A stretch of DNA of 64,000 bases, taken from contig VWZF01002528.1 of NCBI GenBank assembly GCA_013396755.1, positions 480,705 to 544,704 of the forward strand, in the 5' to 3' direction. The position numbers and the translations under genes are program-made. Below, one piece after another: positions 43,593 to 55,203 of the stretch (the first letter of the stretch is position 1; each line of letters starts with the position of its first letter). The notes under the pieces are model-generated. The model was given only the letters and a program-made list of their open reading frames with translations, was not told the origin of the DNA and searched no databases. This DNA is from Sclerurus mexicanus (Eukaryota; Chordata; Aves; Passeriformes; Furnariidae).

Positions 43593-43998
43593 GGAAACAG
43601 GCTGAGAGAGCTGGGGTTGTTCAGCCTGGAAAAGAGGAGGTTCTGGAGAGACCTTAGAGCACTTTCTGGTACCTAAAGAGGACTTATGAAAAAGAGGGAG
43701 AGGAATTTTTTACATTTGCAGATAGTGATAAAACAAGGGGGGACAGTATTAAACTAAAAGAGGAGAGATTTGGATTATATTTTAGAAAAAAACGCCTTAC
43801 TGTGAGGGTGGTGAGACACTGATACCGGTTACCCAGAAAAGCTGTGGATGCCTCATCCCTGGAAGTGTTCAGGGCTAGGTTGGATGGGGCTCTGAGCAAT
43901 CTGGTCTAGTGGGAGTTGTCCCTGCCTATAGCAGAGGTGTTGGAACAAGATGATTTTTAGGGTTCCTTCCAACCCAAGCCGTTCTGTGATTCTGTGAC
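43593..43998 (+). mobile_element. CR1 LINE, 5'-truncated 3' end (copy B)
   Basis: This is a clear CR1 3' end. It carries 'gctggggttgttcagcctgg' (about 43610), 'gtggatgcctcatccctgg' (about 43845), 'ggttggatggggctctgag' and 'ccttccaacccaagccgttc'. It finishes with two diverged octamers, 'ttctgtga' and 'ttctgtga', which is the CR1 terminal signature. Like copy A it is truncated at the 5' side and has no coding capacity. The short frames across it are artefacts. Copy B keeps the 3' terminal octamers that copy A lacks. Confidence 0.94.
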
Positions 43999-44409
43999 TA
44001 TTAACAAAAACAGGTGCTTTGTCCAAGGAACGACTTCTGGACCCTCAGCTACAAGGGCCTGGGAACTATAAAGCTATCAAATGTGGGGTGCAAACCCCCA
44101 GCTTCTCCACAGTCTCTCACCACCACTTTGTCCCTCAGCTTTTGCAAAATGTAAATGAACAACAGAACAAATATGGGAGCAAATGCACCCAAAATTCTGA
44201 AATGCAGAAGAGCGTAACTAACTTCATCAAGTGGTGCCAGTCCTCGGCCAGGACCTGGAACCTTTTGAAAGCAGATGGGCCAAGTTCCATTCATGTGATA
44301 TGTCAGGATAAATGTGGGGGCCAAGAGGAAACCATGGATTTCAAACAGGATCTACTGGGAGCCCGTGAGCCATAAGATACCATTGTTATTGCCCAGATGA
44401 CTTTGCAAC

Positions 44410-44470
44410 GGGCCCTGAAGATTCAATGACGTTGATTTGACTCTTCCCTTCTGGCATTGGGTCAGGGCCC
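44410..44470. repeat. Short palindromic repeat relic with 9-bp inverted ends
   Basis: The segment starts with 'gggccctga' and ends with 'tcagggccc', a perfect 9-bp terminal inverted repeat 61 bp from end to end. 'caatgac' near the left and 'gcattgg' near the right extend the palindrome imperfectly. The right half ('ttctggcattgggtcagggc') is very like the module at 42811-42830. This fits a non-autonomous palindromic element of old amniote origin. Confidence 0.55.
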
Positions 44471-44471
44471 T

Positions 44472-45935
44472 AAGTTACCAGGAGGTGACAGGACACACCC
44501 GGAAGCACACCTTGCCTGGATATTCCATGACCTAACAGCAGCTCATCAGCAGCACAACCAGCTCTCAGTAATATTTGGAATAATGTAACCTAAAGAAGTG
44601 GGCAGGCAAATTCCCCCTTGGGCCTCTGCCCCTCGCTGCTCTTCACACCTGAAATTAAAGCCATCTCAACTGATTACATTTGCTACAATTTTCCTCCTCA
44701 AGGCTGGATAAATTTTCAGTGAAAATCTCGTCTTTTCTCAGACACTTTTAATTTTCCATTTTTCCTATTACATATTTTTTATGACCTTAGCTCTTGCATT
44801 AAAAAGTTACATGCCAACAGACACACATTATTTTCCTTTCAAAGGATTATGAGTATTAATCTACTACTCCATTATCATAGCTCAGTGACTCAGAATAATT
44901 TGCAAACGTTTAAAATTTTGACTGCATGATTTTGAATAGCAATTAATAGAAGGAATATAATGATCCAAAACGTTTTTCCTGAATATCTATCACATTCACA
45001 TATTTTCAAAATTAGAAGATCCAGTGCAGAAATGCCAAAATATTTCACTTAGCCATACTTATGAAAAAACAAAGTAATGAAATTTCAATGTATTCTCCTT
45101 TCAAAACACTACCTTTTGTTTCAAAATATTCTTAGAACAAAAAGAAAGTGCAGAGTAAAGTCATACTGCAATCCAAAATATATATTCCACCTCATGCCAA
45201 AATATGGATGTAATTTGGGAGGTTCATGTGTTCTTGAAAGACAGAGAAAATGTCTGCTTCAGTTCCTGCTCAATCAGATTATTTTCTAATAGTTTAGTTT
45301 GGTTAAGAAAATACAAAGCAGAAAGGCATCCATTTCTTCACCTCTAAAAAAGAGATTTCTTGCAACACATCCAGACTAGAAGATGTTATGCCCCCAGACA
45401 GTGGTGATATGAAAGAAGCAGCCTTAGGATTTCAAGAGCAATGAGAGAATTGCACAGAATAGGCATGTTCTGACAGCACACACTGAAAGGCTTTTCTTTC
45501 TTTTGTGGAGCTGATAAAAGTAAATTAGTAGTTGTTTCTGTCTGTAAGAGTCAAAGCTTGTTTCTCGCCACCAATGCCATCTAAATCATTGACCGTGTGC
45601 CCATTTGTTAAGTCAAGATACAGGGAGGGCTGAAGAATTTTCTCTCCATTGGACTGAAAAAAAAATTACTAAACCCACATATTAATATATATAAACCCCT
45701 GTGTATTAGCATCAAAACACTCAGCAGAACCCTCCACACTTCTCACGAGAAAAATATTTTCCCTCCAAACACCAAAACCTCAGTTGTTATATTTTAAGGG
45801 TTTCTTGATGAATCTTCAGGAGTGCAAAGCTCATGAGGGTTTTCATTAGGAAAAGAGAAATAACATGACCAAGAAATGTTTCTTGATAGCCACTCAAGTT
45901 TACAATTTCCAAATTCTCTGCAATAGTTTTAGGTG
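44472..45935. other. Non-coding AT-rich DNA
   Basis: No gene recognised. The part at about 44860-45000 is very AT-rich with words such as 'gcaattaatag', 'gcatgattttgaatagc' and 'gtgactca' (an AP-1-like site), which would fit a regulatory element but does not prove one. Confidence 0.5.
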
Positions 45936-45980
45936 AAAATTATCTCAATGAAATTTACCTTAATGAAGTTTATCTTAGTG
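45936..45980. repeat. Three-copy 15-bp tandem repeat
   Basis: Three back-to-back 15-bp units read 'aaaattatctcaatg', 'aaatttaccttaatg' and 'aagtttatcttagtg'. They differ from one another at a few positions. This is a decayed minisatellite-like duplication. Confidence 0.7.
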
Positions 45981-48214
45981 AAGAAGTTCCTACACAAGCT
46001 TTTATACATCAGCATTTGAGTCCTTCTCCTTCCAGGTACATGTCACTCTTCACATGATAAAAAGCAAGGGATAACTGTGCTTAGCTGTACCAATAATGGA
46101 TGAAGCAACTGGTGAATGAAACCCTCGTGCTCTTGATTTGGTATTATTTTGAATCAACTGCTGCTATTACTCACTCACCCAACAACAACACTGCAGCCGA
46201 GGCTTAGTGAAGACAAGAGGAAGGAATTCAGCACTGAAAAGGTGAGTCTGAAACACTGCCAGTCCTCGCTGAGTTTTCTTGACTTGATGATGTCCCACAT
46301 ACCACAACATGTCCCGACCGTGGCAGGACAACTTTCCCTGTAGCACAAACATCCCATCGGCGTCACCGGATCCTGTGACTTGCGTCAGTGGGAATGCAGA
46401 TTACTCACACCCAGGAGGGATTTAGGCTCCAGCCAGTGCCTGGAGACCCTGTCCCTGTAACCCACAGTATGGAAGTGAAGCCATTAAAAAGCCAGCAGTG
46501 GGCACAATGAAGGCACTGGCATCTGAGGTATTGTTGGGATGGAAGGGCAGAATATTCCAGCCAGGATGGGAAGGAAACACATAACACAGCTAATACAGCT
46601 GTGTTTCAACCATGAGGTTTCTTGAAAATAACCTCTGGACTGGGGTGAAGTTCAATGCAATGCAGAAGTTTAACTGGAGTGATAATTACCAAGTAGACCC
46701 AGAGGCCAGTAAGACTGTTTTCATAAAGAAAGGATTATGCATTTTTTTAGTGGATCCAAAGTTTGCCATCCAATTACTACTATGGAAATTATTATTCCAA
46801 ACCCAAGACTTGCTGTGGGGATCCCTACCATTTCTACCAGACTTTTCAAAACAAATCAAAATGAATAAGTGGCTGAAAGCAACCTGTGGCAGAGCTGTTT
46901 ACTGCACCCATCAGTTCAGGTCTGATGTTTCATTTTCATTCATTGAATCAGCCCAGATATTTGTTTCAAGATGCATTTCCCAGTGGTACTGCACTGCTTC
47001 AAAGGAAGTGACTTAGGGAGTCTAATGCTCTCTTTGCTTCTGAATGATGCACTGTCTTACCCTTAGCCCTGCTAAGAACTGCTTTCCCATTAGGCAATGA
47101 GTTTTAGAGGGAAAGATTTCTCTGCACACTGTTCCTGTTAATTCCATCTTTCATCACAGTAAGTAAAAAGAAATTCTATAACAAACTCGTCCTAAGACAA
47201 ACAGAAAACAGGCTTGAGTTATCATAAAATGAAACCCCTAAGTCCTGCTTAATCTTGACCACAGAAATATAATCAGAACAGGAAAATGAAATTATTTACA
47301 CATTTACCAGTGTTAAAACAAATAACATCTTCTGCTGTTTTGTTTTTGTTTTGAATGGAGTAACCCGGAGGTAGGTTAGTTCTTTTGCAATGCCCCAGCA
47401 GTGTGTTGGGCACTGTGTAACACAAGAACATTCATTCCCCGCTGCCAGTCTTATCTAGCATCCACTTTGTTTCTGTTAGCTCATTCCTTTCTCACAGGCA
47501 TTGCCAAACAAGTGGTACTTGAGCAGGATTCAGCAGCTTTGGACTCCAGACTTGGGCACATGTTCACGTTTCCCAGGCTTTAGATTGAGACCCTGAGTGA
47601 CCAAGTTTGCTTTCATTGTTCTCAGTGGGTCTGCCAGAATATTTCCACTCTCCCACATTCTTCTGAAGTTCCAAAATGGCTCTCAAAGTTGGGGGCGGTG
47701 GCAGCAGTGGCTCCCTGACTGTCCACGGTGTGGGGCAGGGCAGGCAGTGGCAGCACAAGCCCTTTTCCCTACTTGATTCTTTCCCCTCTGCTCATTGAGA
47801 GGTTCCAGCACAGTCAACATCATGTGCATCCCAGTGGGCTGGAACACTCTAGGTTGTCCTCCATGAGGACCAGCGGTCTGATCCTTCCAGAATAGTTCTA
47901 ATTTTTTTTGTTGTTATTAAAAAAGAACAGTTCCAGGCTGGAAAGCCAAGAAGTTTACTCACTGTTCTATGTAACTCTTATTTCCTGACTAATATAATCC
48001 ATAAGGGCCTCAATATGTTAATTTTGCACTCAGTCAGCCTTTTTTCCTTGTTTAGACTTATATTGCAGACATCATAAATTTGACATAGCAAACAGTGACA
48101 AGACCTTTGCTTTACTTCAAATATTCTGGATAAGACTGTGTCCCAGCAAGGCAATTTCCTCTTAATAGGAACAACTTGAAAAACTTTTCTTTTTTCCTTT
48201 TGCAACATTAATCA
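45981..48214. other. Non-coding DNA; one 134-codon open frame without known relatives
   Basis: The plus-strand frame at 46612-47016 (134 codons) is the longest here. It has a methionine start but no upstream promoter features, signal peptide or domain I recognise. I regard it as chance. The rest shows no transposon or RNA gene. Confidence 0.5.
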
Positions 48215-48530
48215 TTACACTTTAAAAATGGAAGAGCTAAGCAGCTTCCTGTTTGGTGGTGATTATTCTTTTCATGATCTGTAGTATTTTACACCATCTA
48301 TTCCTCCTGCCTGCTGAAAACACCCTTTGCTTGAAATGCCTCCCTACATGGTGCTTTTTCCATCTTAAACTAGCTGCTTGCCCATTAGACAATTAGGGCA
48401 AACAGTAAATATTTGCAGCTTCCAACAAGCAGCTGGGGAGTAGTCACTGCAACTGTCCAAATTACCTCAAATTGATTGGCAATCAATTAACCTGAGGGAA
48501 AATTATCTAGCACAGAGTAGCTGAAGAGGG
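48215..48530. promoter_or_regulatory. Candidate conserved non-coding block
   Basis: This AT-rich block is dense in developmental transcription-factor-like words: 'caattag' homeodomain-like sites, 'cagctg' E-boxes (near 48430), 'gtaaatatttgc' (forkhead-like) and the inverted repeat 'attgatt-ggc-aatcaat' at 48471-48487, flanked by 'cctca' and 'tgagg'. That composition resembles vertebrate conserved non-coding elements. Conservation cannot be assessed from one sequence, so this is only a candidate. Confidence 0.2.
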
Positions 48531-49329
48531 AGAGCTGAACTCCCCAATGGCCCCAGTGGTTTAGTAGTCAACAACCACAGCCACTCAGGAAAACAATGGG
48601 AATTAGACCTGCTCAGACAAAGCCTATCTCGTACAGAACTAGGCCTTAAATGTTTTTAAAACCCCTGTGACAATTTCAGATATTCTGATACAGACATTTT
48701 TTAAAAGATGAGTCAGTGGCTCTGTTGAGAGAGCTGCTAATAACGCACAGATCCCAGGTTTCTGAGTCAGGCATATGCATATGCAATAATGTTCTTCACC
48801 GGAAACACGGCACTGATGTGTGCAGATAAAGCCAGATACAGAGGCAGACAAAAGATGGCATGTGATGGTGTAAAGGCTTCACTGGCAAAACTTTGGGAAA
48901 GCTGAATTGCTCACAATTAGTGAATTATGCAAAATGTCCTCCAGGAGTGATGATGTATTTCAGAGAAATTGTTATATGCTTACTTCAGACCTCTACTCTT
49001 TACCTAAACTCTCCCTTTTAAGCCAAACATACACTTGACAGATAAGTAATGAAGTTCAAACTCTTCCTATCATAATCTCAGGGCCTGCAATTTCAGAAAA
49101 CTCCTTGAGCAACATCAGGAGATTGTTTTGTTTGTTTTTTTCAATTAAAAGTAAATTTTGGAATGAATGGTACAATTTGGTGGCCAAAGTAGGAAGAGAG
49201 AATCTGGGGAAAGGGAATTGGAGACCATGGAATTCTCTCTTAAATCAGTTGCTGGAAAAACCAATGTGCTCAGTGCTACTGAAAATCTCACCAACTAATT
49301 TCCAAGGCTGAAAAATCAAATATTTGCCA
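48531..49329. other. Non-coding DNA, nothing recognised
   Basis: Unique sequence with no gene, repeat or notable motif cluster apart from a 'catatgcatatg' palindrome-like word near 48775. Confidence 0.5.
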
Positions 49330-49925
49330 TAAATCTTTTTGTAGACTTGCAGGGGATTAAGAATAATTACAGCTGTATTGTTAAGGGGGCCCTAATTAAA
49401 TGCAATCAGTCTGATTAGTTTATGTCTTAACCTCCCCATCATTTTACCATCAGTTTTTGTGTCCTGCAGATTCTGGATGCTGATAGATCATCTCAGTTCC
49501 CCATTTTTTCCATTACCAAGGTTTCATTATGCACGTTAAGCATGTTTCCATTTGCCTGAGGTACACCAGGGGCAGGGAAGCATTTTTCAAAGATAACTCA
49601 TTTAATATTAAATGTCAAAATATTACTCACTTCTTTAGCAAGATCATGCAGCTGCAACCTGGAGAATTAATTTGGGATGGTGTCTCTGTGGAGTTCAGGG
49701 CGTTGGTCTAAGCATACCTTTAGCTAAACAAAAAATCATCGACTTACCCGGAATTTAAAACATTGTATGGAACTAACTAAAGGGCAATAATGAACAGCTA
49801 AACATATGAAGGAAGTGGTTTTTAAGCCAGAAACACTGTGATTAATTATGGATAAAACAGCCAGGGGAACTTCTCATTACTTAAAGTAATGAAATAAGTC
49901 TATTAGCATGATAACAAAGAAAGTG
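49330..49925. promoter_or_regulatory. Candidate conserved non-coding block
   Basis: It has two dense parts. At 49330-49450 lie 'aataattacagctgtattg', 'ggccctaattaaatgcaatc' and 'ctgattag'. At 49740-49925 lie 'gattaattatgg' and the perfect 9-1-9 palindrome 'tcattacttaaagtaatga' at 49874-49892. TAATTA-type homeodomain words and an E-box are unusually close together. The call rests on composition only. Confidence 0.2.
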
Positions 49926-50092
49926 GAAATGACTGTAGGTTTTGTTTTGAAGATTATCACCATAGCATTTCTCTTCTGCACAAGCAATCAAGAACCCACT
50001 TGAAGAAAGGAATCATGAATACCCCCAACTTTACAGACAGAAAATCAATGGAGAAAAAGGCAGGCTGTTTATACCACACTTGCTTCCTGTGT
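49926..50092. other. Short non-coding spacer
   Basis: Nothing recognised. It lies partly under a minus-strand open frame that I consider spurious. Confidence 0.5.
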
Positions 50093-50155
50093 TTCATTGG
50101 AGGCAATTCCTGATTTACATTCATGTAAATTAGGTTACAGACAGCCCTTAAATGA
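50093..50155. repeat. Old amniote repeat fragment
   Basis: The words 'ttcattggaggcaattcctg', 'atttacattcatgtaaatta' and 'cagccctta' follow the order of an old reptile/bird repeat that reads like 'cattggagttactcctgatttacaccagtgtaa…ggccct'. About 60 bp is recognisable. It is probably related to the modules near 42.6 kb. Confidence 0.45.
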
Positions 50156-53100
50156 CATGTCCAAGGATCTGTCAACAGAGTGAACTGTCACCTGATCCTC
50201 CCCATCTCAGCCTGAGAATATGCAACAGAGGCTTTCTCTTCATGGGAAGACTGAAATGATAATCTGACTTCCAAGAAGAAGGCTTTCCCATGCCTGCCCA
50301 GGTAATTGCTTCAGGAGGGACAGACATCCATCCCTGAACTGTGCATTTGCCAAAAGAATAAGAAAGACATGATAACTGATCAGTCCTTATGTGGACTTCA
50401 CTGTTTATGTTGCTGTTTGGGGAATAGGGCCTGAGTGTCGTGGGGTTTATTCCTAAGTTTGCCATTATGCTAAATACCAAATTCCTTTCTTTTATACAGG
50501 AACAAACTAGGAAACGAATCTTTTGGGGTGGTTTTTTTTTGTACTCCCACACTTTTAGGGACCTTCTACATGTAAAACCTACTTCACAGAAAAGGCAGAG
50601 AGAATTTAATGTAGAGCAGCCATATTGGTGAACAAAACAATATACAAACACCTTGATTTTGTATTAAGAATGTCCATACTGATTCTCGGTCAAGCAGTGA
50701 TTTGTCTTTCTTACCTTGAAAACTTCCAAGTCTTCAAATCCAAACTGACCAAGCTCTCCGCAGTGCAGTGTGTCACTACACTGTTCGCAGCAGCCAAAAC
50801 ACGGTCACTTTTACTGACTCTCTCGGCTCATTCATTGCAGAAGCCGTGTGAAACTTGTTTTGCTAAAAAAGCAAAAGGAAAGGAAAGAAATTGAGTTATC
50901 CCATGTTTCTTAGAAATGGTATTTGAATGTGACAACAGCCACCCTTTTTCTTACAAAACAAGACAAGGCCAAACTAGTTCTTATATGCCAATCCAAAAGC
51001 CTGAGAACAATTTAGTTCCATTATTTAGCAAAACAGTCAAAGTTACCCGGGTTTATTCACAGGACCTAAAGATTGTTTCTGAAATCCAAGACTTACAGTA
51101 TGGCTTTTTAAAATGCTATTCTATTCAGTCTCCCCCCTCTGTTCCCTTCTACCAGATCCCCTTTCTGCATGGGGCTAAAACTCCATGATTTCCTCTCAGG
51201 ATCTGTATTTTGAAAATCGCTGCCTTTGAGCCGTCAGGAAATCTTTGGTGCCCCAAACCAGCCTTCTTTTGGGTTCCTGTGTATTTATTTCTTTGCCCCT
51301 CTGCCTGCAAAGAAAAACACACACCCCAAGAAGGCTCTTGAGGTTTGCTCCACAGCTCCCCTCTAGCACTGGCTACCGGCCAGACTTCTAGGTGGGGCCT
51401 TATAACCCCAGGATGAACCAAGATAAATCTGTGGTACCAGCAAGAAGTTAGGAATGCAATTCCTGCTTCCATTTCAGAAAATGGCAAACAGAAATAAAAA
51501 TGGCTTTCTTGTGGCTACATGCAAACGCAAGATGTGAAGCTGTACAAGATAACTGCCTACTACAGCTGCTGTAACTGCAAAGTCCTCCACGTTAAGGTAC
51601 TGAGATAGCACAATAATGGCTACAATGGAAACACATGGCTTTTCCTACAAAAATCATGACCTTTGGGCTGCACATCATGGACATCACATATACTGGCACA
51701 GTCAGGAGTGTACAAGAAATGAGTTTACTGCTATGGACAGGTCTTTGTTTTGTCCTTCACCGTGATTTGGTTCTCATAAATATTGGCATTAGCTGCTCCA
51801 AGCCATGAAAGATTTTTAGCAAAAGTGTCCAATTTCCGGAGAATCCGTTTCCCTAGTACACAATGATGAAATGCAGAGACTCCTCTAGTTCCTCTGTAAA
51901 GACTAGGAAAGGCAACTGAGCAAAGAAGAACTGCTCTTAACCCAGCAGAAATATTTCCACACTTTCTTTTCCTCTGTCCAACTGGAAATGTTCTCTTTTA
52001 TGCCAAATCCACACAGATGCTTCCATAGGAACTGATTGCAAAATCTCATATATTGAGACGTATCTCTTTAACTTCAGTAATAAAATTAGCATAGTTTTGG
52101 GGCTCTCAAAGACAGGCACACAGAGAAAATGTTTGGTCTGAAGGGCTGGCTAGAGAGCTGTGGGTGTATAATCAGTCCAGCTTTCCAGGAAAAAAAGCTA
52201 CATTTCCCAAAAGCCAACACAATCAAAACAAATTTTCACTTTGAACTTATTAAGTACTTCTTTATGCTGATCTTTCACACAGTTTTGCAGGTCATATAAG
52301 AAGTGGGGAAAATATAACTCTTTGCTAGTTCCAACACTGTTAGGTGGCTACTCATGCTGGCACTGCTCTTCTGGCTGACAAGGAATATCACCACGCCCTA
52401 GAAAACGCATTACACACTACAATGATTATGCATGTTAAAGAAAGAATCATTGCTGCAGGAAAAAGTAAGTCTTAATTATAGATGAGCAAATAAATTCATA
52501 ATAGCGTCTCTCCCTTTAAACTTTCACATAGTATTTATTTCAAATATTTAATGCATCATTCTCATTAGGATTTGGAAAATTCCAAGTTTCTCTGACAAAC
52601 ACATCTTACAGTACGTCATCTTACCTCACCAGTAGCTGGTAATGACCAAAATTACCTGGGACAGTGTTTGTTTCCAGACTGAATAATTTAAGAACAGTTC
52701 GACTGCCCCATAGCATTTGACCCAAACTGCTTGGCATCATATGTTGTCTCCTAGAGGGGTCAGCATCAGATCTTCCTGAGGAACTCGTAAGGTCTCAGTT
52801 GCTGCAACATGCAGTAATTCAATTCCCACAGAGGACTCATCCTTGTCTTTACAGTCAGGTATTGCCTTAAACCTGGAAGCTCAGCATTCCCTCTCTAATG
52901 TTGTCAGCATCAATTTTAATTCTAGAGATGCCTTTTGTCCATATAGATAAGCAATCTCTAAATGTGGAGCATTAAAATCAAATGGACACACTGGTCGGAT
53001 TTTGGTTCACATTTTTGAGTTTAACATTTGCTCTTGATGAGTATCTTCCCTGGTAAACACTGGGTGCTAAATATTGTCATAAAGCAAATGTAAATGAATT

Positions 53101-53419
53101 GTGGATACCACTCAATTCAAACTCAGTTTTGCACATGTAAACTAATTTTTAAACAAATTCATTCCTTTTCTACAGATTGTCTGATAACACCATGTTTTTA
53201 TTGTATTTGTTTGTCTTTGTGACTGATAGATTTCACTGTTTGACAATTCATGGCAAATCAAACTATTATATATTGACAAGGTGGCTCCACTGAGAATTTA
53301 AACAACAGGAATTTATTCCAGTCACCATTTTATTTAATCAAGAATTACCATGACTCTCCAGCTTTCACCAATTCAATGCTGTACACACCTCCATAAAGAC
53401 TTCTGCTGGATTAATGAGT
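50156..53419. other. Non-coding DNA; longest open frame of the window, not credible as a gene
   Basis: The 159-codon minus-strand frame at 50172-50651 is the longest in the window. Its product shows no domain, repeat or localisation signal I recognise. The rest is unique AT-rich sequence without a recognisable repeat. Confidence 0.5.
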
Positions 53420-53640
53420 ATGTGGTTTGGCCTGAAGTACCGTGATACTGTGATTGTGTTTTTTGACATGCCTTTGTTTTTCTGTCATGTGTTGCACAAG
53501 CCTTTTCTAATATAAGGGCTATTGCAGTCACAGAGATTGATAACTTAAGATGATAAAGTAATTACTGGGATAAAAGTACCAGCTTTACATTTTGTGTATC
53601 TTAATAAAATTTCAGCTTTCAAAGGAGAAAATTGCACTGC
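53420..53640. promoter_or_regulatory. Candidate regulatory block with GATA-motif cluster
   Basis: Three GATA cores lie on the same strand within 34 bp (53539-53542, 53552-53555, 53569-53572), in contexts 'ttgataac', 'atgataaag' and 'gggataaaa'. They are followed by an AT-rich part with 'cttaataaaatttcagctt'. Spaced GATA sites are common in tissue-specific enhancers. Nothing in the sequence alone shows activity. Confidence 0.2.
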
Positions 53641-53984
53641 AGAAGTTAAACTCTTCTTGAAATTCTCACACACAAATCACAGTTGCTTATTGCCCACAGA
53701 AGTGTAGTGGAAGGGTAAGTGTCTTTTTGTCAAAGTTTTAAGAAAATTATGACACTTCCCATCCTTTTAATTAAAACTCTGCTCCCATGACTCATGTAAG
53801 TGACTTTAAAATGTAGACATGTATCAAACTAGGCTGTGGGTGTGCACTGATACTGTGATTTACTCTCAATTGCTAGCCAGACTTATCAGTTAAAACAATT
53901 TAAAACACATGGGATCTTTTTTTTTTCCTCAACCACAGACTAACAGGCAAAAGCAAAATGGATTTAACCCCTCCAGTTTGAGAG
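53641..53984. other. Non-coding DNA, nothing recognised
   Basis: AT-rich unique sequence. A 13-bp word 'tgatactgtgatt' near 53851 also occurs at about 53443. I see no larger duplication around it. Confidence 0.5.
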
Positions 53985-54070
53985 TTGCGTGGGATTCAGC
54001 CACAGAGCTCTCATTGAAGTCAACAGGAGTTCAATTCCATGGGTGTGATGTGGCACCTTTCCAGCCAACT
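53985..54070. repeat. Old amniote repeat fragment
   Basis: 'gggattcagccacagagctc', 'tcattgaagtcaacaggagt' and 'ccagccaactcctgt' resemble the repeated amniote pattern built on 'cattgaagtcaatgggagtt'. The fragment is short and diverged. Confidence 0.45.
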
Positions 54071-54861
54071 CCTGTAGGATGGAGCCTCTGAGTGTCTGTG
54101 GGGATAAAAGGGTGGGCAAAAATACCGTGTCCAGAGGGGTCACTGCCCTTACAATGACTTAGTGGAGTATCTGACCTAATACCTCGACCAGCTACAACTC
54201 AGAAGGAACACAAGGTTGGTGGGTCAGTATCCAAATGATGAGTTTCCCCTAAAAGTATGGAGCAAGCGGAGTTTCTGCCACTTCAGAGTAATCCACTGCT
54301 TGTACCTGTTCTCAGAAACAGGCCACCTGTGCACCTCTAACTTGTGAGGGATCAATGTCACCCCTCAACAGCAGCAGCAAACAAAGATTCAGACAACCTT
54401 CTTAAGGTCAGGAACATAATGCAGGCAAAACTTAGGAATTGCTGAGACCATTTAATTAGTCATGTTGGCCATAAGAGCTGTTATGTTTACGGTCTATAAA
54501 AGATCTGCTCCTCCTTTACACTTGAATGCAGCTCAAGGTGTTGGTTGTTGCTCTTTGAAAGCCATGGATGGAATCCTGAGCCCATGGAAGAACATGGGAA
54601 TACTGCCATGGAAGACTTCACCCCACATGTGGTGGTGAAGATTCCTAAAACAAACATTCCTAGAGGGTAAAGACATTTTAAACTGTTTAAAAGGCTTGCA
54701 GCAATGTTTCAACTTGTCCCAAGCAATCTTGCCTTTTGCATATTTTCTCAGTTTTGAAGAGAGCTTGGGAAAGACTTCCAGGAACTGATATGTAAAAACA
54801 GGCCCTGACTCCTGCATTTCAGTATCTCCAGCAGCTCCCGCTGAGTTATCTGAGCACAGTC
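54071..54861. other. Non-coding DNA with isolated TATA-like word
   Basis: A good TATA-box word 'tataaaag' lies at 54495-54502, but I see no initiator, proximal elements or plausible first exon. A minus-strand open frame of 114 codons (54533-54877) partly overlaps the next repeat and is not credible. Confidence 0.5.
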
Positions 54862-55095
54862 CTGGGCTCTGCCTCAAATCCTCTCTATGACCTGGGGTAA
54901 AGTTGCTTAGTCTCTCTCTTCCTTACTTTTCCAGTACTGAAGCCCAGCTGATAATGCTTCCTTTCTTCTGTGTCATGTCCTGTCTCCAGAGAGCAGCAGC
55001 TCCAAGAGAGGGTCTCAGCTACAAGGCGGTGTTTGTTCTGTGCCTCCAGCACAGGGCTGGGATCCCACAGAAGGCTCTCGGGGTACCGGGCTCCA
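54862..55095 (+). repeat. MIR/L2-like ancient repeat, plus orientation
   Basis: It begins with 'ggctctgcctcaaatcctct', 'atgacctggggtaaagttgc' and 'ttagtctctctcttcc', the order of the MIR core ('ggctctgccacttactagct', 'gtgaccttgggcaagtta', 'cttaacctctctgtgcc'). It ends with 'gtgtttgttctgtgcctcca' and 'gcacagggctgggatcc', matching the 'tttgtacagcacctagcaca'/'atggggtcct' tail of the same old element. Its end lies about 110 bp from the promoter candidate at 55204. Confidence 0.6.
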
Positions 55096-55203
55096 GGCCA
55101 GGACTCGGATAAGCTTGGCTTTTGGTTCAAACAAAGGTTCTCTCTCCTCACAGGCCATCACATCCATTTATTTTGCCCTGTGGTGAAGTTAACGCTACAT
55201 CTG

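Noticed and set aside
46612..47016. 134-codon plus-strand open frame
   Set aside because: No family resemblance, signal peptide or supporting promoter. Most likely chance.
50172..50651. 159-codon minus-strand open frame, longest in the window
   Set aside because: No recognisable domain, no promoter cues and a length near chance expectation for 64 kb. It borders the old repeat fragment at 50093-50155.
54495..54502. TATA-box word 'tataaaag'
   Set aside because: Isolated. No initiator, proximal sites or credible downstream exon on either strand.
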